A stretch of 64,000 bases of DNA, from contig NC_045145.1 of the NCBI RefSeq assembly GCF_008831285.2, positions 3,698,723 to 3,762,722 of the forward strand, read 5' to 3'. The notes under the pieces were generated by a model that had not been told where the DNA came from, made no database searches, and saw only the letters and a list, made by a program, of their open reading frames with translations. A program made the translations under genes and the position numbers. Positions 44,151 to 55,563 of this stretch are shown here, piece after piece; position 1 is the first letter of the stretch; each line of letters starts with the position of its first letter. The stretch comes from Nymphaea colorata (Eukaryota; Streptophyta; Magnoliopsida; Nymphaeales; Nymphaeaceae).

Positions 44151-46531
44151 AGCACAGCCAACTGAGAAAGAAGCCCAAGAACGTCAAGATTCAGCCAAAA
44201 CAAGAGATTCGGAAGAGAAATGCTCAGAATGCACGAGAATGTTACATGAGGCGGACTTCAAGTGTCAACGTCCTGGGCTTTGAACCCAGGGCAGTATGAG
44301 GGAGCAGAATTATGGTTTTAAAATTTTGATAAAAGTTAAAATATTATTTTTTTAATTTTTATAATAAAAATTTATGTCTAATTTGTTTGGGAGGGGGCCA
44401 GGATCCTGCCTGCACCTAATGACTCTCCAAATCTGTCGGATATATGAATCGGATGAATGTCCAATTACATGCAAATGTTAGATATCGGTTTTGGATCTTA
44501 TGAATCACATCCAAGACATCCGACCAAACCATTTGGAAAAAATTGAACATAAAAAAATTTGATATCATGATTAAGAAATCAGATCAGATACAAAAAAAAA
44601 ATGACATATGATCGAATTCTATATAAATGGTTGAACTTGAAAAGCCTAGCTCTATCCCAAATTGATGTAAATAGATTGTGATCATTAGATCTTAGTCTTG
44701 TAGGTTTGAACAACTAAAGTAGGAACTTAATTGAAAAAACGGGAAACACTAACAAACAACTTAGATTTTCATTTAGATCCAATATGTCGCTTGGAAGGGT
44801 AAAAATGTCATTTAATCATTATGAAAATGTGTTTCTAAAGAGCAAACTTTCGAGAGAGGTCTACGTTGTTCTATCGATAGTTAATGACTAAAATACCCTT
44901 AGTTCACACGAAAAAAAAAAAAAGCTAGAAAGACATTTTTTTTAATAAATTACCAAAATATTCTTTCCTCCTTACTTACTGTTCAAACTTTCTTTCATTT
45001 AAATGTGCTTCAGCTTATTTTTCACTGCAATAGTTCGTTCGGGTCAGACTGTCCATAAATGTGAGAAACAAATAGGAAGAAAGCCGGTCACCTTATCTCA
45101 GTCCTCTTGTTCTCAAACTAGGCCCTTTCCTTCCCATTAATAAGTAGTCGCAGCTAACATTTTTTATTTTATTTTATAGGTTGAGGAAGATTCATTTTAA
45201 ATTAGGTACTGCATATGGAATGTCATAATAAAGTACCTCTCTTTTTATTTGATAGGTTTTCATAAGAAGCATGAATTACAAAAACATGTTTTTTTTAATT
45301 TTATAAAGAAAAATAGGCATGAAAATAAACATTTTTCTTTTGTTTTCCCGTGCATTAGTGTTTCTCATTTGTATCTTTATCTCACATTGTTTTGGCAGCT
45401 ATTTCATGTCGTGGATTTGGGAGCTAGTGAGGCTAAAACCTGGTTTATTTTGAAAATTTTAGTTTTATATCTAAAATTGTACGAAATTAAGGGGCTTATA
45501 AGAGGGCTACATAACAACTTACTTGAACTAGACTTTTGAATAAGTCCTTAGGAAAATTTGGTTTTATGAAAATCAAGTTTTATGAATACTTGATTAAAAA
45601 CTTAGTTTTTAAAACTTGAACCAAATGTTTCGATGAAAAGAGAAAGAACGTGACAGAGTCTACACTTCAACTGACATTGCATGTTCATCTTTTTCTAAAG
45701 TTTTTACCTTTCTTGAGCTTTTCTCTCAAAAAGAGCATCTATTCTCATTCTCGCATGTTTATTTGGAGGTTGTTTGGCACTGGAAACAAATCGTCAAATC
45801 GTTATTATTCAACAAAAAAGATTAAAGCAGATTCATAAAACCCTTTACATAGTGTTCCATGAATCTATCCCTAATTTTTAGATAGAAATTAAAGCAGATT
45901 CATAAAACCCTTTACATAGACAGTAACAATATGATATGCGTGTCAAATGACCCCTTGAAGCGAGGGACAATGGCATTACCACATATAAGCTTGTGGAAGG
46001 TTTGGAGGGGCACATGCCTCTCCAAGTTACCAAAATTTTATTTTGCAACTTTATCTATATACACATGAGTAACAGTAACTTGTTTCATCTACAAATTGAC
46101 TTATATATTTATGCTCCCCATCACTTCAATTTCTGGCTCTACCTGTCTACCATTATTTGAGGTAAATTGTTTCATAAGCAAGCTTTACTTTGATGAGTTC
46201 TTGTTGGCACGTTGTGCTTAAGCTCTTTTGTAACTTTTCTTGGAACAATCGCAAACAGTGACGTCAAAAAGTGAATGGGATCAATTAGCTAGACTGCCGA
46301 TTTAATGATGGATTGAATTTAATTGAATCAATTAGGAATCAACATAAAACTTTAATACATATGTTTCTAGAAAAGAAAAGTATATAAGCTACGTATATTT
46401 CTAGAAAAGAATATATAAGAATAATACAAAGGGAAAAAAATTAGAAAATCTTAAAAAAATAATGAAAATGAATAATAGACAGGTTGAACCCTTAAATGAG
46501 GTCGACTTGTCACTTACAACTCGTTACAATA

Positions 46532-46606
<75 letters not shown>

Positions 46607-46900
46607 CCACCATGGTCTTTCCTCTTAAAAAAACAACCACCCTTTATAATGAATGTCAATGAGTTCTTTGTCCATCCACATGATCCCTACAGAAATTCAT
46701 GGCCTTCCACCCAATCGCCCGCCTCTCTTTCATGCTCGCACAGACGAATTTTCTTGGGCAATTAAGGGTGCCATTAAACAATGGAAGTGTAAAACCCAAG
46801 GAATCTGTTCGCAACGACCCTCATTTATTATCGGCTGTTTGACTTGAATAGATTTTTCTTCTCTGCGTCCGATCCTTACTCCCTCGTCGCCTCGCCTTCT
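44151..46900. other. Intergenic DNA upstream of the NAC gene, no gene recognised
   Basis: AT-rich. A 27-bp word (TTAAAGCAGATTCATAAAACCCTTTACATAG) recurs at 45824 and 45890. A (CT)n-(AT)n microsatellite occupies about 46531-46605. Frames across it encode only YIYIYI repeats and are artefacts. Confidence 0.5.
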
Positions 46901-46972
46901 TGCTAACGCAATGATGTGCTGTGCTCCTCTCTGCACCACTTTTTGGCAAGTGCTATCAGCAGAAGCAAATAT

Positions 46973-47308
46973 ATGACGGAAGAAGGGGAAGAAGTCAATT
47001 ACAATTTCTCTTGCCTTTCTCCCCGTCCTGAAAGCCTGCCCTCTTTCCTTCTCTGCAGTCTCTGCCGGAAAGGCTTGTCTCTTCTCTTGCTTGTTTTGCT
47101 CGCTGCCATTGTCGTATTAGATACATACTTTCAGCCCACCACGTTCTTTGCATCAAGGGGCAGACGCCTTTCCAACAACTTTCCAAGAAGAACCCCAATT
47201 TCTTCTGTTCTTGATCTTATTCAACCTGAAGCCCTGAAGCGATATCAAGATTCCCCATTTCTTAAGACAATGTTCAACGCCCAGGCCTCTTCTGACCATT
47301 TCCTCTGA
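46973..47308 (+). CDS. Possible small single-pass membrane protein, hypothetical
   Basis: An ATG-initiated frame of 111 codons lies 235 bp upstream of the epimerase ATG. A hydrophobic stretch GLSLLLLVLLAAIVVLD at about residues 33-49 would span a membrane, followed by a basic segment. No family is recognised and there is no conservation evidence, so it may be chance or part of the leader of the next gene. Confidence 0.28.
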   Translation: MTEEGEEVNYNFSCLSPRPESLPSFLLCSLCRKGLSLLLLVLLAAIVVLDTYFQPTTFFASRGRRLSNNFPRRTPISSVLDLIQPEALKRYQDSPFLKTMFNAQASSDHFL

Positions 47309-47542
47309 TTCTCTCTCTCACTCTAGCTCTCGACCATTTCCGTGTAGGTCAAAACTATCATATTCCTAGTCATTTTGATAATATAGAAACCCATTTCAGA
47401 CGCCAACCTCGAATATCCCCATCGTTTTTTCTTGTGCACACAGGAAAAGTTCAGAAACTAGCAGGGGCATGTTTCTCCTTTCGCTCATCTTTCCCTATTC
47501 AATCCTTGAATAAGAGCAGATTTACGGAAACAAGAGGGAGAG

Positions 47543-48901
47543 ATGTCTCAACTGCTAAAACCCTTTCCCGAAGATCTAGACACGGAGGACGTCAATGGCA
47601 TTCCTTCCACGCCAGGCAAATTCAAACTGGAGAAGTCTGCTCCCTTTTCCTTCCGTCGCAACCTCCGCTTCCAATCCTCCTTCTATAAACTGGCTTTCTG
47701 GTCGGCCGTCATCATCAGCGCAATCCTCTTCTTCTTCCTCCGACCATCCCCATCTTCCGCCTCTCCTTCCTTCTTCACCATTCACGCCTCCTATGGAGGG
47801 CGATCATGGGAGAAGCTCGTCCGCTCCTCCATCAGGACCAAGCGGCCCAACGCTCCGACCGTACTGGTTACCGGCGCCGCCGGCTTCGTGGGATCACACG
47901 TCTCCGCCGCCCTGAAGCGCCGAGGCGATGGCGTGCTTGGCCTTGACAACTTCAACGATTACTACGAGCCCTCTCTGAAGCGTGCACGGCAACTCCAACT
48001 CCAAAAATCCGTCGGCGTCTACATCGTCGAAGGAGACATCAATGACGCCGCCCTCTTGGCGAAGCTCTTCGATGTCGTCCCGTTCACTCACGTCCTCCAC
48101 CTCGCTGCCCAAGCCGGCGTGAGGTACGCATTGCAGAACCCGAGCTCCTACGTCCAGAGCAATGTCGCCGGCTTGGTGAACCTCTTCGAAGCATGTCGAA
48201 TGGCGAATCCGCAGCCTGCCATCGTATGGGCATCTTCCAGTTCGGTCTATGGATTGAACACAAAGGTGCCATTTTCAGAGTCTGATCGAACGGACCAGCC
48301 AGCGAGCCTCTATGCGGCCACCAAAAAGGCAGGGGAAGAGATAGCCCACACGTATAACCATATTCATGGCCTCTCCATTACTGGGCTGAGGTTTTTCACA
48401 GTTTATGGGCCTTGGGGTAGGCCAGACATGGCTTATTTCTTCTTTACAAGAGACATCTTGAAAGGGAAAAGCATACCCATCTTCGAAGATGCTGATCATG
48501 GTGCTGTCGCCAGGGACTTCACCTACATTGATGATATTGTCAAGGGGTGTCTGGCCTCATTGGACACAGCTAAGAAGAGCACAGGCAGCGGTGGGAAGAA
48601 GAGGGGTCCTGCCCAGTTGAGAACCTTCAATCTGGGGAACACCTCGCCAGCTCCTGTGACCGAATTGGTCAACATCTTGGAGAAACTATTGAAGGTGAAG
48701 GCAAAGAGGAAAGTGATGAAGTTGCCGAGGAATGGAGATGTGCCGTTCACGCACGCGAACATCAGCCTCGCACAAGAAGAGTTGGGCTATAGGCCGACGA
48801 CAGACTTGCAAACTGGATTGAAGAAGTTCGTGAAATGGTATCTAGACTACTACAAAAATTCTGGTAGGAAGCGTCGTGCGGGCAGTAGTTTTGGGCTCTG
48901 A
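47543..48901 (+). CDS. UDP-glucuronate 4-epimerase (GAE family)
   Basis: Converts UDP-glucuronate to UDP-galacturonate, the sugar donor for pectin. A single exon of 452 residues, the usual intronless plant GAE form. A short cytosolic N-terminus precedes one membrane segment at about 50-66 (LAFWSAVIISAILFFFL), making a type II Golgi protein. The extended SDR domain follows: Rossmann VTGAAGFVGSH (GxxGxxG at 111-117), the substrate-side ASSSSVYGLN (about 230-239) and catalytic YAATK (Tyr257, Lys261), then TGLRFFTVYGPWGRPDMA and FTYIDDIV. The start ATG at 47543 is the first in frame and gives the expected anchor. No lesions are seen. Confidence 0.96.
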   Translation: MSQLLKPFPEDLDTEDVNGIPSTPGKFKLEKSAPFSFRRNLRFQSSFYKLAFWSAVIISAILFFFLRPSPSSASPSFFTIHASYGGRSWEKLVRSSIRTKRPNAPTVLVTGAAGFVGSHVSAALKRRGDGVLGLDNFNDYYEPSLKRARQLQLQKSVGVYIVEGDINDAALLAKLFDVVPFTHVLHLAAQAGVRYALQNPSSYVQSNVAGLVNLFEACRMANPQPAIVWASSSSVYGLNTKVPFSESDRTDQPASLYAATKKAGEEIAHTYNHIHGLSITGLRFFTVYGPWGRPDMAYFFFTRDILKGKSIPIFEDADHGAVARDFTYIDDIVKGCLASLDTAKKSTGSGGKKRGPAQLRTFNLGNTSPAPVTELVNILEKLLKVKAKRKVMKLPRNGDVPFTHANISLAQEELGYRPTTDLQTGLKKFVKWYLDYYKNSGRKRRAGSSFGL

Positions 48902-51900
48902 TTCATGGTTTTGATGGTAGAACTGCCTGAAAACTTATTGATTTTGATAGTAGTCTCACTGCTTCCATTTTTTAGTGACAATCATATAAAGGCCTGTGAT
49001 TGATCCCTGTTGTTTGAGTTTTGTTCTCGATTGCTTGTGATTCATAAGGGTGATAATGGAGCTAGAAAACGCCGGAACCTCTTATTCTTCATTGTAATAG
49101 ATCATTGCTGCGCAAAATATTATTGTCAAGGGGATAAAAGATCTCCACTGGGTTGGCAGATAGCACTGTTCGCTCCTCTTTTTTTTTTTTTTTGGTGGGT
49201 TTCAAAATTTGTATGGAGGATGGATGGATACAATTCATTTGTAGATGGCTAGTCTGCACTTGAACATGGCACATGAGAGTATCTGCCCTCTGAACCACTT
49301 CTGGTTCTTGCAGAGGTGACAAGCTTTGGTGATAAGAGGTGTGCAGTTCATGAGACTAACAAAATGAATGTCTGAACTGAACTGCACTGTTTGTTTCTCA
49401 ACCTCTGTATTTTGTGTTCCTTTTTTCAATTATGGAGAAACACTTTCTCAAGATGGTGGGAATCATGGTTACGCTGATTTATCTAATGTACTTGTAATTG
49501 CCTTTTGGAGGGTGTAGAGCTCAAAAGAAAAGGTTCCTCGACCCCCAAAACCTTTACTTGGTTCAACTGCAGCAGCTCTAATTGACTAGATCTCCCCTGA
49601 TTGAGCTGATCCCTTGATTTCCATGACATCCATGCTTGTTCGTAGAAGTCTGGCACCCTTTTTTTTTTTTACTGCTATTCAAGTTGAAAATGCGTAGCTC
49701 CTTTTTCCCTTTGTCCCTAAGCCTTGCTCTCGTGTCCTTAGACATGGTCTGAATCCTTCAGTTCTTCTTTCTTTCATCTTGTCCAGCAAAAAGACTTGTT
49801 CATTTTACAAACTCTTGTTTTGCTAATTGTGGTTGTATTCAGTCGTGCTGCCAATGAAATGGAAAGATACATTAAAACAAAATTGCGCGACAGCCGACAA
49901 GCTGTGGCCGATTCTGTAAAATTCGGCCACGGTTGTATTTATGCATGATATTTTGATGGCAATCATGATCCTTTTATGTACGACAGTCAGGCTGCATACT
50001 TTACAGAATTGCTCTATCTTAGTGTACCTTTAACGACATTCCTGTGACGCAGGTTATTGATGTGATTGTGCATGTTCGATACAGCATGTTTCTTTCTAGT
50101 GCTTCTTTTAGATAAGTAACTTTTCGATCCTAGCCTTTCTTTTAAACAAAGTTATGCTGCCTTCTCAAATGCTTCCGATTATGTTACAGATGTACTTTAA
50201 CTCAATGTTTCAAGCTGTTATGATCAAATTTAATACCATAAAGATGCCATCTACATTATTTGATTTCATAAAAACTTAGCGTCTTAAATTCCAAAAGTAT
50301 ATAGGATTTTATGACATCTACAAACCAAGAATTGGTTGTTTCAGAAACACTTTTTCACAGCAAAGGATACACTTCCATTAAGATATTCACACCAAGATAT
50401 ACACATGTATGGAGCTTTTATGCATAAGGACTAAGAGCCCCTAAAACTCTAGTGTTATGCCTAGTTTTTTTTTTTTTCATCCGGAAAGTGCTGGGGGTTT
50501 CCCCTCCTCTATTGATAAAAGATGGCTATGTACGAGATGCCTGCCTGATGAACAGAGTGAACCTTGCACCTGACAGCTTTTTTTTCTCAACCCTGTTCAA
50601 GTTTGAAAATGGGTAGTTCTCTTTTGCTTTTGCCCCTAAACCTGGTACCTGTTGTCTCATATCTGATTCGAATCCTTTATAATTTTTCTTTTTTTCATCT
50701 TGTCCAGCTAAAAAGCTTCTACATTTTATGAGTTTCTGTTTCGCCAATTATGGTTGTATTCAGGAATGCCAATCAAATGGAAAGATGCATTAAACAAGAT
50801 CGGGTGACAAGCTGTCAGATTTTTACAAACTTCGGCTATGTTTGTATTCAGGCATGATATTTTGATGCAGTTAGATCCTTTTATGTATGACAGTCGTACT
50901 GCAAACGTTATGGAACTGCTCTACATCTGCAGCCAAAAAATTGGTCATTCCAGAAACACATTTTCACAACAAAGAATACACTTCTGCTAAGATATTCATA
51001 CCAACTTTTGCTGGACACTACTGCACTTCCTATTCATGATAGATGTAAATTTAAGATGGACTATGTAAGAGACGAAGCCAATCTCGAGGCTTGTTGCATA
51101 TTTCCCCTCGGTCCTCAATTTTCCCGCACCACAGTGTCCGTGTACACACATTTCCTGTCTGTGGATTCATTGCTTTCTTGTTAATCATGTGGAATTAGAA
51201 AGTTTTAAGTTTCTAGGTGGTCCTTTGCAAGATTTAATAGATAGGATTTCTCTTTAAACATTTTTTTTTTCATTGATGTTATTTGTATGGCTTTACCGCA
51301 GCCATAATTTCTTTATTATAGATATTAGGGTTAATTAATGATCAATTTTTCTCTATCTAAAACTGCCGGCTGTAACATGCTATGAGAGCCAACGATCTCC
51401 ACCCTTCTTTGCCAGCAGCTGACATGATTTTTGGGTGACCTCCCTTTCTCTTCTCTCTCTCATTTCTTCATAACTTTCTTCTTCCTATAGCCCTTCCTTT
51501 CTTTCTTCTCTTTGCTGATTGGAAGATCGTGGAGTAGCATGGAGAGGAAACTTAATCACACATGAGAAGTATGTGTGATTGGGTTTCCAACGTGGATGTA
51601 GTGATCTTAATTGACGAAACAGGTTTTATTAATCCAAAAGTCTATACAAGAGCAAGTCTAGTATATTTAGAGGTTGTTTGACGTTAGAAACATCAAGTGT
51701 TAGTGTTCCTTGAATTGCTCTAAAGTTGAGGTAGATTCACTCTTGAATAAGTGTTCTACGAAATTATCAATAGTTTAGGACACATTCATCAAACATTCAC
51801 TAGTGTTCTTAATGTCAGACAGCCCCTAAATAAACAAAGATTGGGCTGTATATGGGGCTTCGGCTTCTTTCTCTCATCCACCAACCATCAGGGGGAGGCG

Positions 51901-52714
51901 AAGCAACTATGGATCTGGACAAATGAGCGGAGTTCCGAGGGTGAAAACAACGTTTCTCTCTCATTTTGGCCCTAGCCTGCGAAATGCTCATGGCAACTCT
52001 TGGGCATCATGAATCATATTACAAGAGATACCAGAGACAGATCTCCCTTCATTACAAATCTTGGGCACAGAAGGATTGGGCAGGGAAAATGTAAGCGTTT
52101 TAAACATGCTTTTAGAAACAAAAAAAAAAAGAAAAAAGGTGACTTAAGCGCACATTTCAAGCACCACAAGCGTGCGCCTCACACCACCATTGAGGCGCAT
52201 GCATTAGGTGATATTGCGCCTCACCAGTAACCACACCGTTGCTTTTGATGCATGGAGAATCTTGATGCGTTGTGAAGCATGCGCACCACGCACGCACTTA
52301 CCAACACCGTGGTGCGAACGCACTTAACAATACTAAATCTGCCATCAAACGGTGCCGGGGAAGCGGGTTCGTACGCCCATCGGATGAAAAAGGGAGGATT
52401 TTAGAAAGCTAAGGTATTTGTATTAGTTCTGCCAAGTTTAAGCCTTCTCAAAATAATGACTCTGAAATCTACTTGGGAAGTGATTTTATTTTCAAAATCC
52501 GCCTTAATATGTGCTTCAACTTCCTTCTCAGCGCCTGCCCAAAACCAGTTCTGACACGCTTCAATTGCTGGAGATAGAAAGGGAAGAGCAGATCAGAGCG
52601 CTGTCGGGCCTCGGAGAAAGAAAGAGGAAAACCAAGGTCCACATCCCTCGTCTCAGATAAGCAATTTTTTTGCCAAAACCCTGGTTCGAGATTTTCCGTC
52701 TCTTCCAATACCTC
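48902..52714. other. Intergenic DNA between epimerase and BAG genes
   Basis: The first few hundred bases are the epimerase 3' untranslated region and terminator. A diverged duplicated block occupies 49640-51010 (listed separately). 52130-52330 has repeated GCGCACCAC/GCGCCTCAC words. The last 200 bases should contain the BAG gene promoter and leader. No further gene is seen. Confidence 0.5.
49640..51010 (+). repeat. Diverged direct duplication of non-coding DNA
   Basis: Copy A is about 49640-50420 and copy B about 50530-51010. They share, in order, AAAATGxGTAG, CATCTTGTCCAGC, ATGGTTGTATTCAG-like text, AAATGGAAAGATxCATTAAA, GCATGATATTTTGATG, ATCCTTTTATGTAxGACAGTC and CAGAAACAC(T/A)TTTTCACA. 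Copy B lacks about 300 bp found in copy A. No reading frame is conserved, so it may be an old unclassified element or a duplicated regulatory segment. Confidence 0.65.
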
Positions 52715-53984
52715 ATGGCCGGAAACCACTACTGCCACCATCATCACCACCACCACCAACAGCAGTGCTGCTGCTGCTGCTGCTACTGCTGTTCCACTTC
52801 CAGTTTTATTCCCCCACCATCACCACCACCAACCACCATCGATTCTGGTCTGTTAACCATCGCAAGCTACCTTGCCGCTTCCCTCCAGCAACCGCAGTCG
52901 CCACCTCCACCACCACCAACAGCAACTCCACCATCGCCACCACAGTCGAAGGCAGATCCCCTTGATCTTCAATCCCTTCTCCATCGCGTCTCGACCATGG
53001 AGTCTGCACTCCGCCGCCTCTCTCTGATACCAGCATCACCATCGCCGCCGCCAGCTTCTTCAACCCCTCCTCGTCCCCATGCCAAGAATACCCAGATTCA
53101 GACGCCACCGAGATCGTACAATAACTCCATGGCTCATTCGCTTAGGGACCATGCGGCTCGCACCATCCAGACCCATTTCCGCGCCTTCCTGTTGCGGCGA
53201 TCCCAGATGCTCCGCCACCTCAAGCTCATCGCTTTCGCCCAAACCTTTTTAAACAACCTCAGACTCAGGCTCTCTGATCAAACCCAGCTCGCCCTCCTTT
53301 GCCGGAAAGAGGAAGCCAGGCGAGAGCTCGTGGAGAGAACCGCGGATCTCCTCGCCAAGGTCGATGCAATTCGGGTAAAACTCGATTGAATCCATCTTCC
53401 GTTCCTTGGTCTTCCATTGGTTTCTGAACTGGGTCTATGGCTTATTTGTTGTTCATGTTCTGCTGGTTGCTTGGCAGACTGGAGATTCAATGATTATGGA
53501 GGCGAAGAGATCGGTGAGCAGAGATCTGGCTGGGGTTTTAGACGTTCTAAACGGGTCTTTTTCCACAAATGACCATACAAGGAGGTGGGTAGCTAGTGAA
53601 TCCAACAATGGCGGTGCAGAGAAGGTGGGGAGGCATTTCAGTTGTGATGGATCCTTCAATCATGATGTGAGAGAGCACGCTGGTTCCGGAAGAGAGACTG
53701 GGTTTATCGGATTGGGGAAAGCTGGTGAGTTCTCTCCAGATATTGGTGGCAGAGATGGGACCGAATGCAAGAGCCATGTGAACAATGATGCACCAAATGT
53801 GAAAAAAATTGTGGAGGCTCTTGATGCTGGTGACAATGGTGGTTTTTCTTTTGAAGAGAAATCTGAGGAGGATCGGCTCCCTGTTCACTGGGAAGGTAAC
53901 AGTTTCGGGTTGGCCGCACCATTGCCGCTCCAGATGGAGCCTAGAAGCACCGAGTTGCTGCAGGAATTTGCTAAACAACTATAA
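52715..53984 (+). CDS. BAG8-like co-chaperone with IQ calmodulin-binding motif
   Basis: Two exons, 52715-53374 and 53478-53984, join in phase 0 across a 103-bp GT...AG intron to give 388 residues. The ATG at 52715 is the first in the frame. The N-terminus is striking: a run of seven His, three Gln, six Cys, then Pro-rich text. An IQ motif lies at about 146-168 (AARTIQTHFRAFLLRRSQM). BAG-like helices follow and continue over the splice junction (RKEEARRELVERTADLLAKV, then MIMEAKRSVSRDLAGVLDVL). Plant BAG proteins of this subgroup bind calmodulin and Hsp70 partners. BAG8 is annotated as chloroplastic in other plants, but the His/Cys start here is not an obvious transit peptide. The C-terminal 140 residues are acidic and low in known motifs. 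Confidence 0.8.
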
Positions 53985-55563
53985 TGTTTGGTTTGCCAAA
54001 AAAAGTTTGTTGACTTTGTGTATTTTGCTTTTTCTCCTTGACGATGAACTGATCTGCTTTTTGCTTATTTGTTGGAGCTGTAATTTTTGGGAAATTTTTT
54101 CCCCTCACTTTTGGAACCTTTTAGAAGCAGAAATGTCTGCTCCTCCAATTTATGGTTTTATGAACAATTGAAGAGTGATTTTTGTTTCTACTTCCTTGAT
54201 GCATATCGCAAGATATTAAGAAAAGTAGATAAAAGCAGTCGAATTACATATGGATTCATCAATGGATAGACTTTGATAAATGCAAAGCAGATAGAATGAC
54301 AGTGACGTGGATTTGTCTCCGATCTGAAAATACGTGCCATCAGTGAAAGGAAGTTAGCCTACATTCAGTATTTAGTGTAGTGAAATCAATTAAAACTGAA
54401 ATGGCATTAGTGCAAGTATGAAGCTTATTTGCATAAGGCTTAAGAGCCTACGGAACTTTGAGGCCTATTCTTGTATGTATGTCTTCAAATGAATCATACC
54501 CGACATATATATAAGCCTCTAGTTTTATAGATCTCAATTTCTCTCTCTCTCCCTGTGTGTGTGGTTTGTGCAGGGTGTTGAAATGAGGTAATCGTTGAAC
54601 ACTCCATTCCAGTCGTAGTTTTTTTGTAGCATGCCACATCTGAAAAAAAAAAAAAATTGGAGAAACCACTTATCTGCTTCCAAGTTCCAATCACCAAACT
54701 TATGAGAGCAAGCCCTTTGCACTTTTTTTGATTCCTTTCTCCCCAAAGCGATTCACAAAACATTATGCACGCTCCTGTTGAGAGTTACAACTTCGAGGTG
54801 CCAAAGCAGGTTTTAGTTTTACGATTGAAATGAATGACATTCTTTCTTAACAAGACTGGAATACCGTTTTGCCTTCATACAAATGCCAGCGTAGGCAAAT
54901 GCTTGCTTCGAATTTGCGGTAGAGACGGTGGTGATCCTTTGTTGTTTATGTCTTTTGCATTTGCAGACCACAATTGGTGAGATGGTTATGTTTGGCCCAT
55001 TTAAAGCTTGTTTGGACTCATAAAATGGCTAACTTCCTAAACCATAATTCCAATTCAAGCGATGCATGCATTTATTGTGAACAAATACAGATTGATCTCT
55101 CTGCAGGAAAACCTTCGCCAGCATTAAGGTGATTCAGAAACTTGATTTAATTGAACTAGTGGAAAATGAAAAAGTTCAAACTTTTGAATTGGAATTATGG
55201 TTTAGGCAAAACATGTTTTTGGGTCTTCTTCTATATATGTGCAGCGTGATGTGATGGAAATTTGCTGAAACAGACCTATCTACATCTGAAAAGGTTAGGA
55301 ATCACAAAAACTAGATAAAATTTCCTGACAATAAATTAATATCTTCTCTATTTGAATAAATGAAGCAAAACATATTACAGATGAAGAATAAACTGCTCTC
55401 TAAGGAGATGCAGTATCTAGAGTTTATTATATTGTTACATAGAATGAAATGAAAAAGAATATTATGCTAAAGTTGACGTGTATGATCATAAATTGATAAC
55501 AAACAAATGCATTACAACAATCCGGGATAACGGAGAAATTTGGTGCTATTGCAGCACTGTGGC
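53985..55563. other. Intergenic DNA between convergent BAG and SNARE genes
   Basis: It holds the 3' ends of both genes, which point towards each other. A GT/CT-rich run lies at about 54540-54562. No gene is recognised. Confidence 0.5.

Noticed and set aside
52670-53389. BAG-gene start 15 codons upstream of 52715
   Set aside because: That codon is TTG. The first ATG in frame is at 52715.
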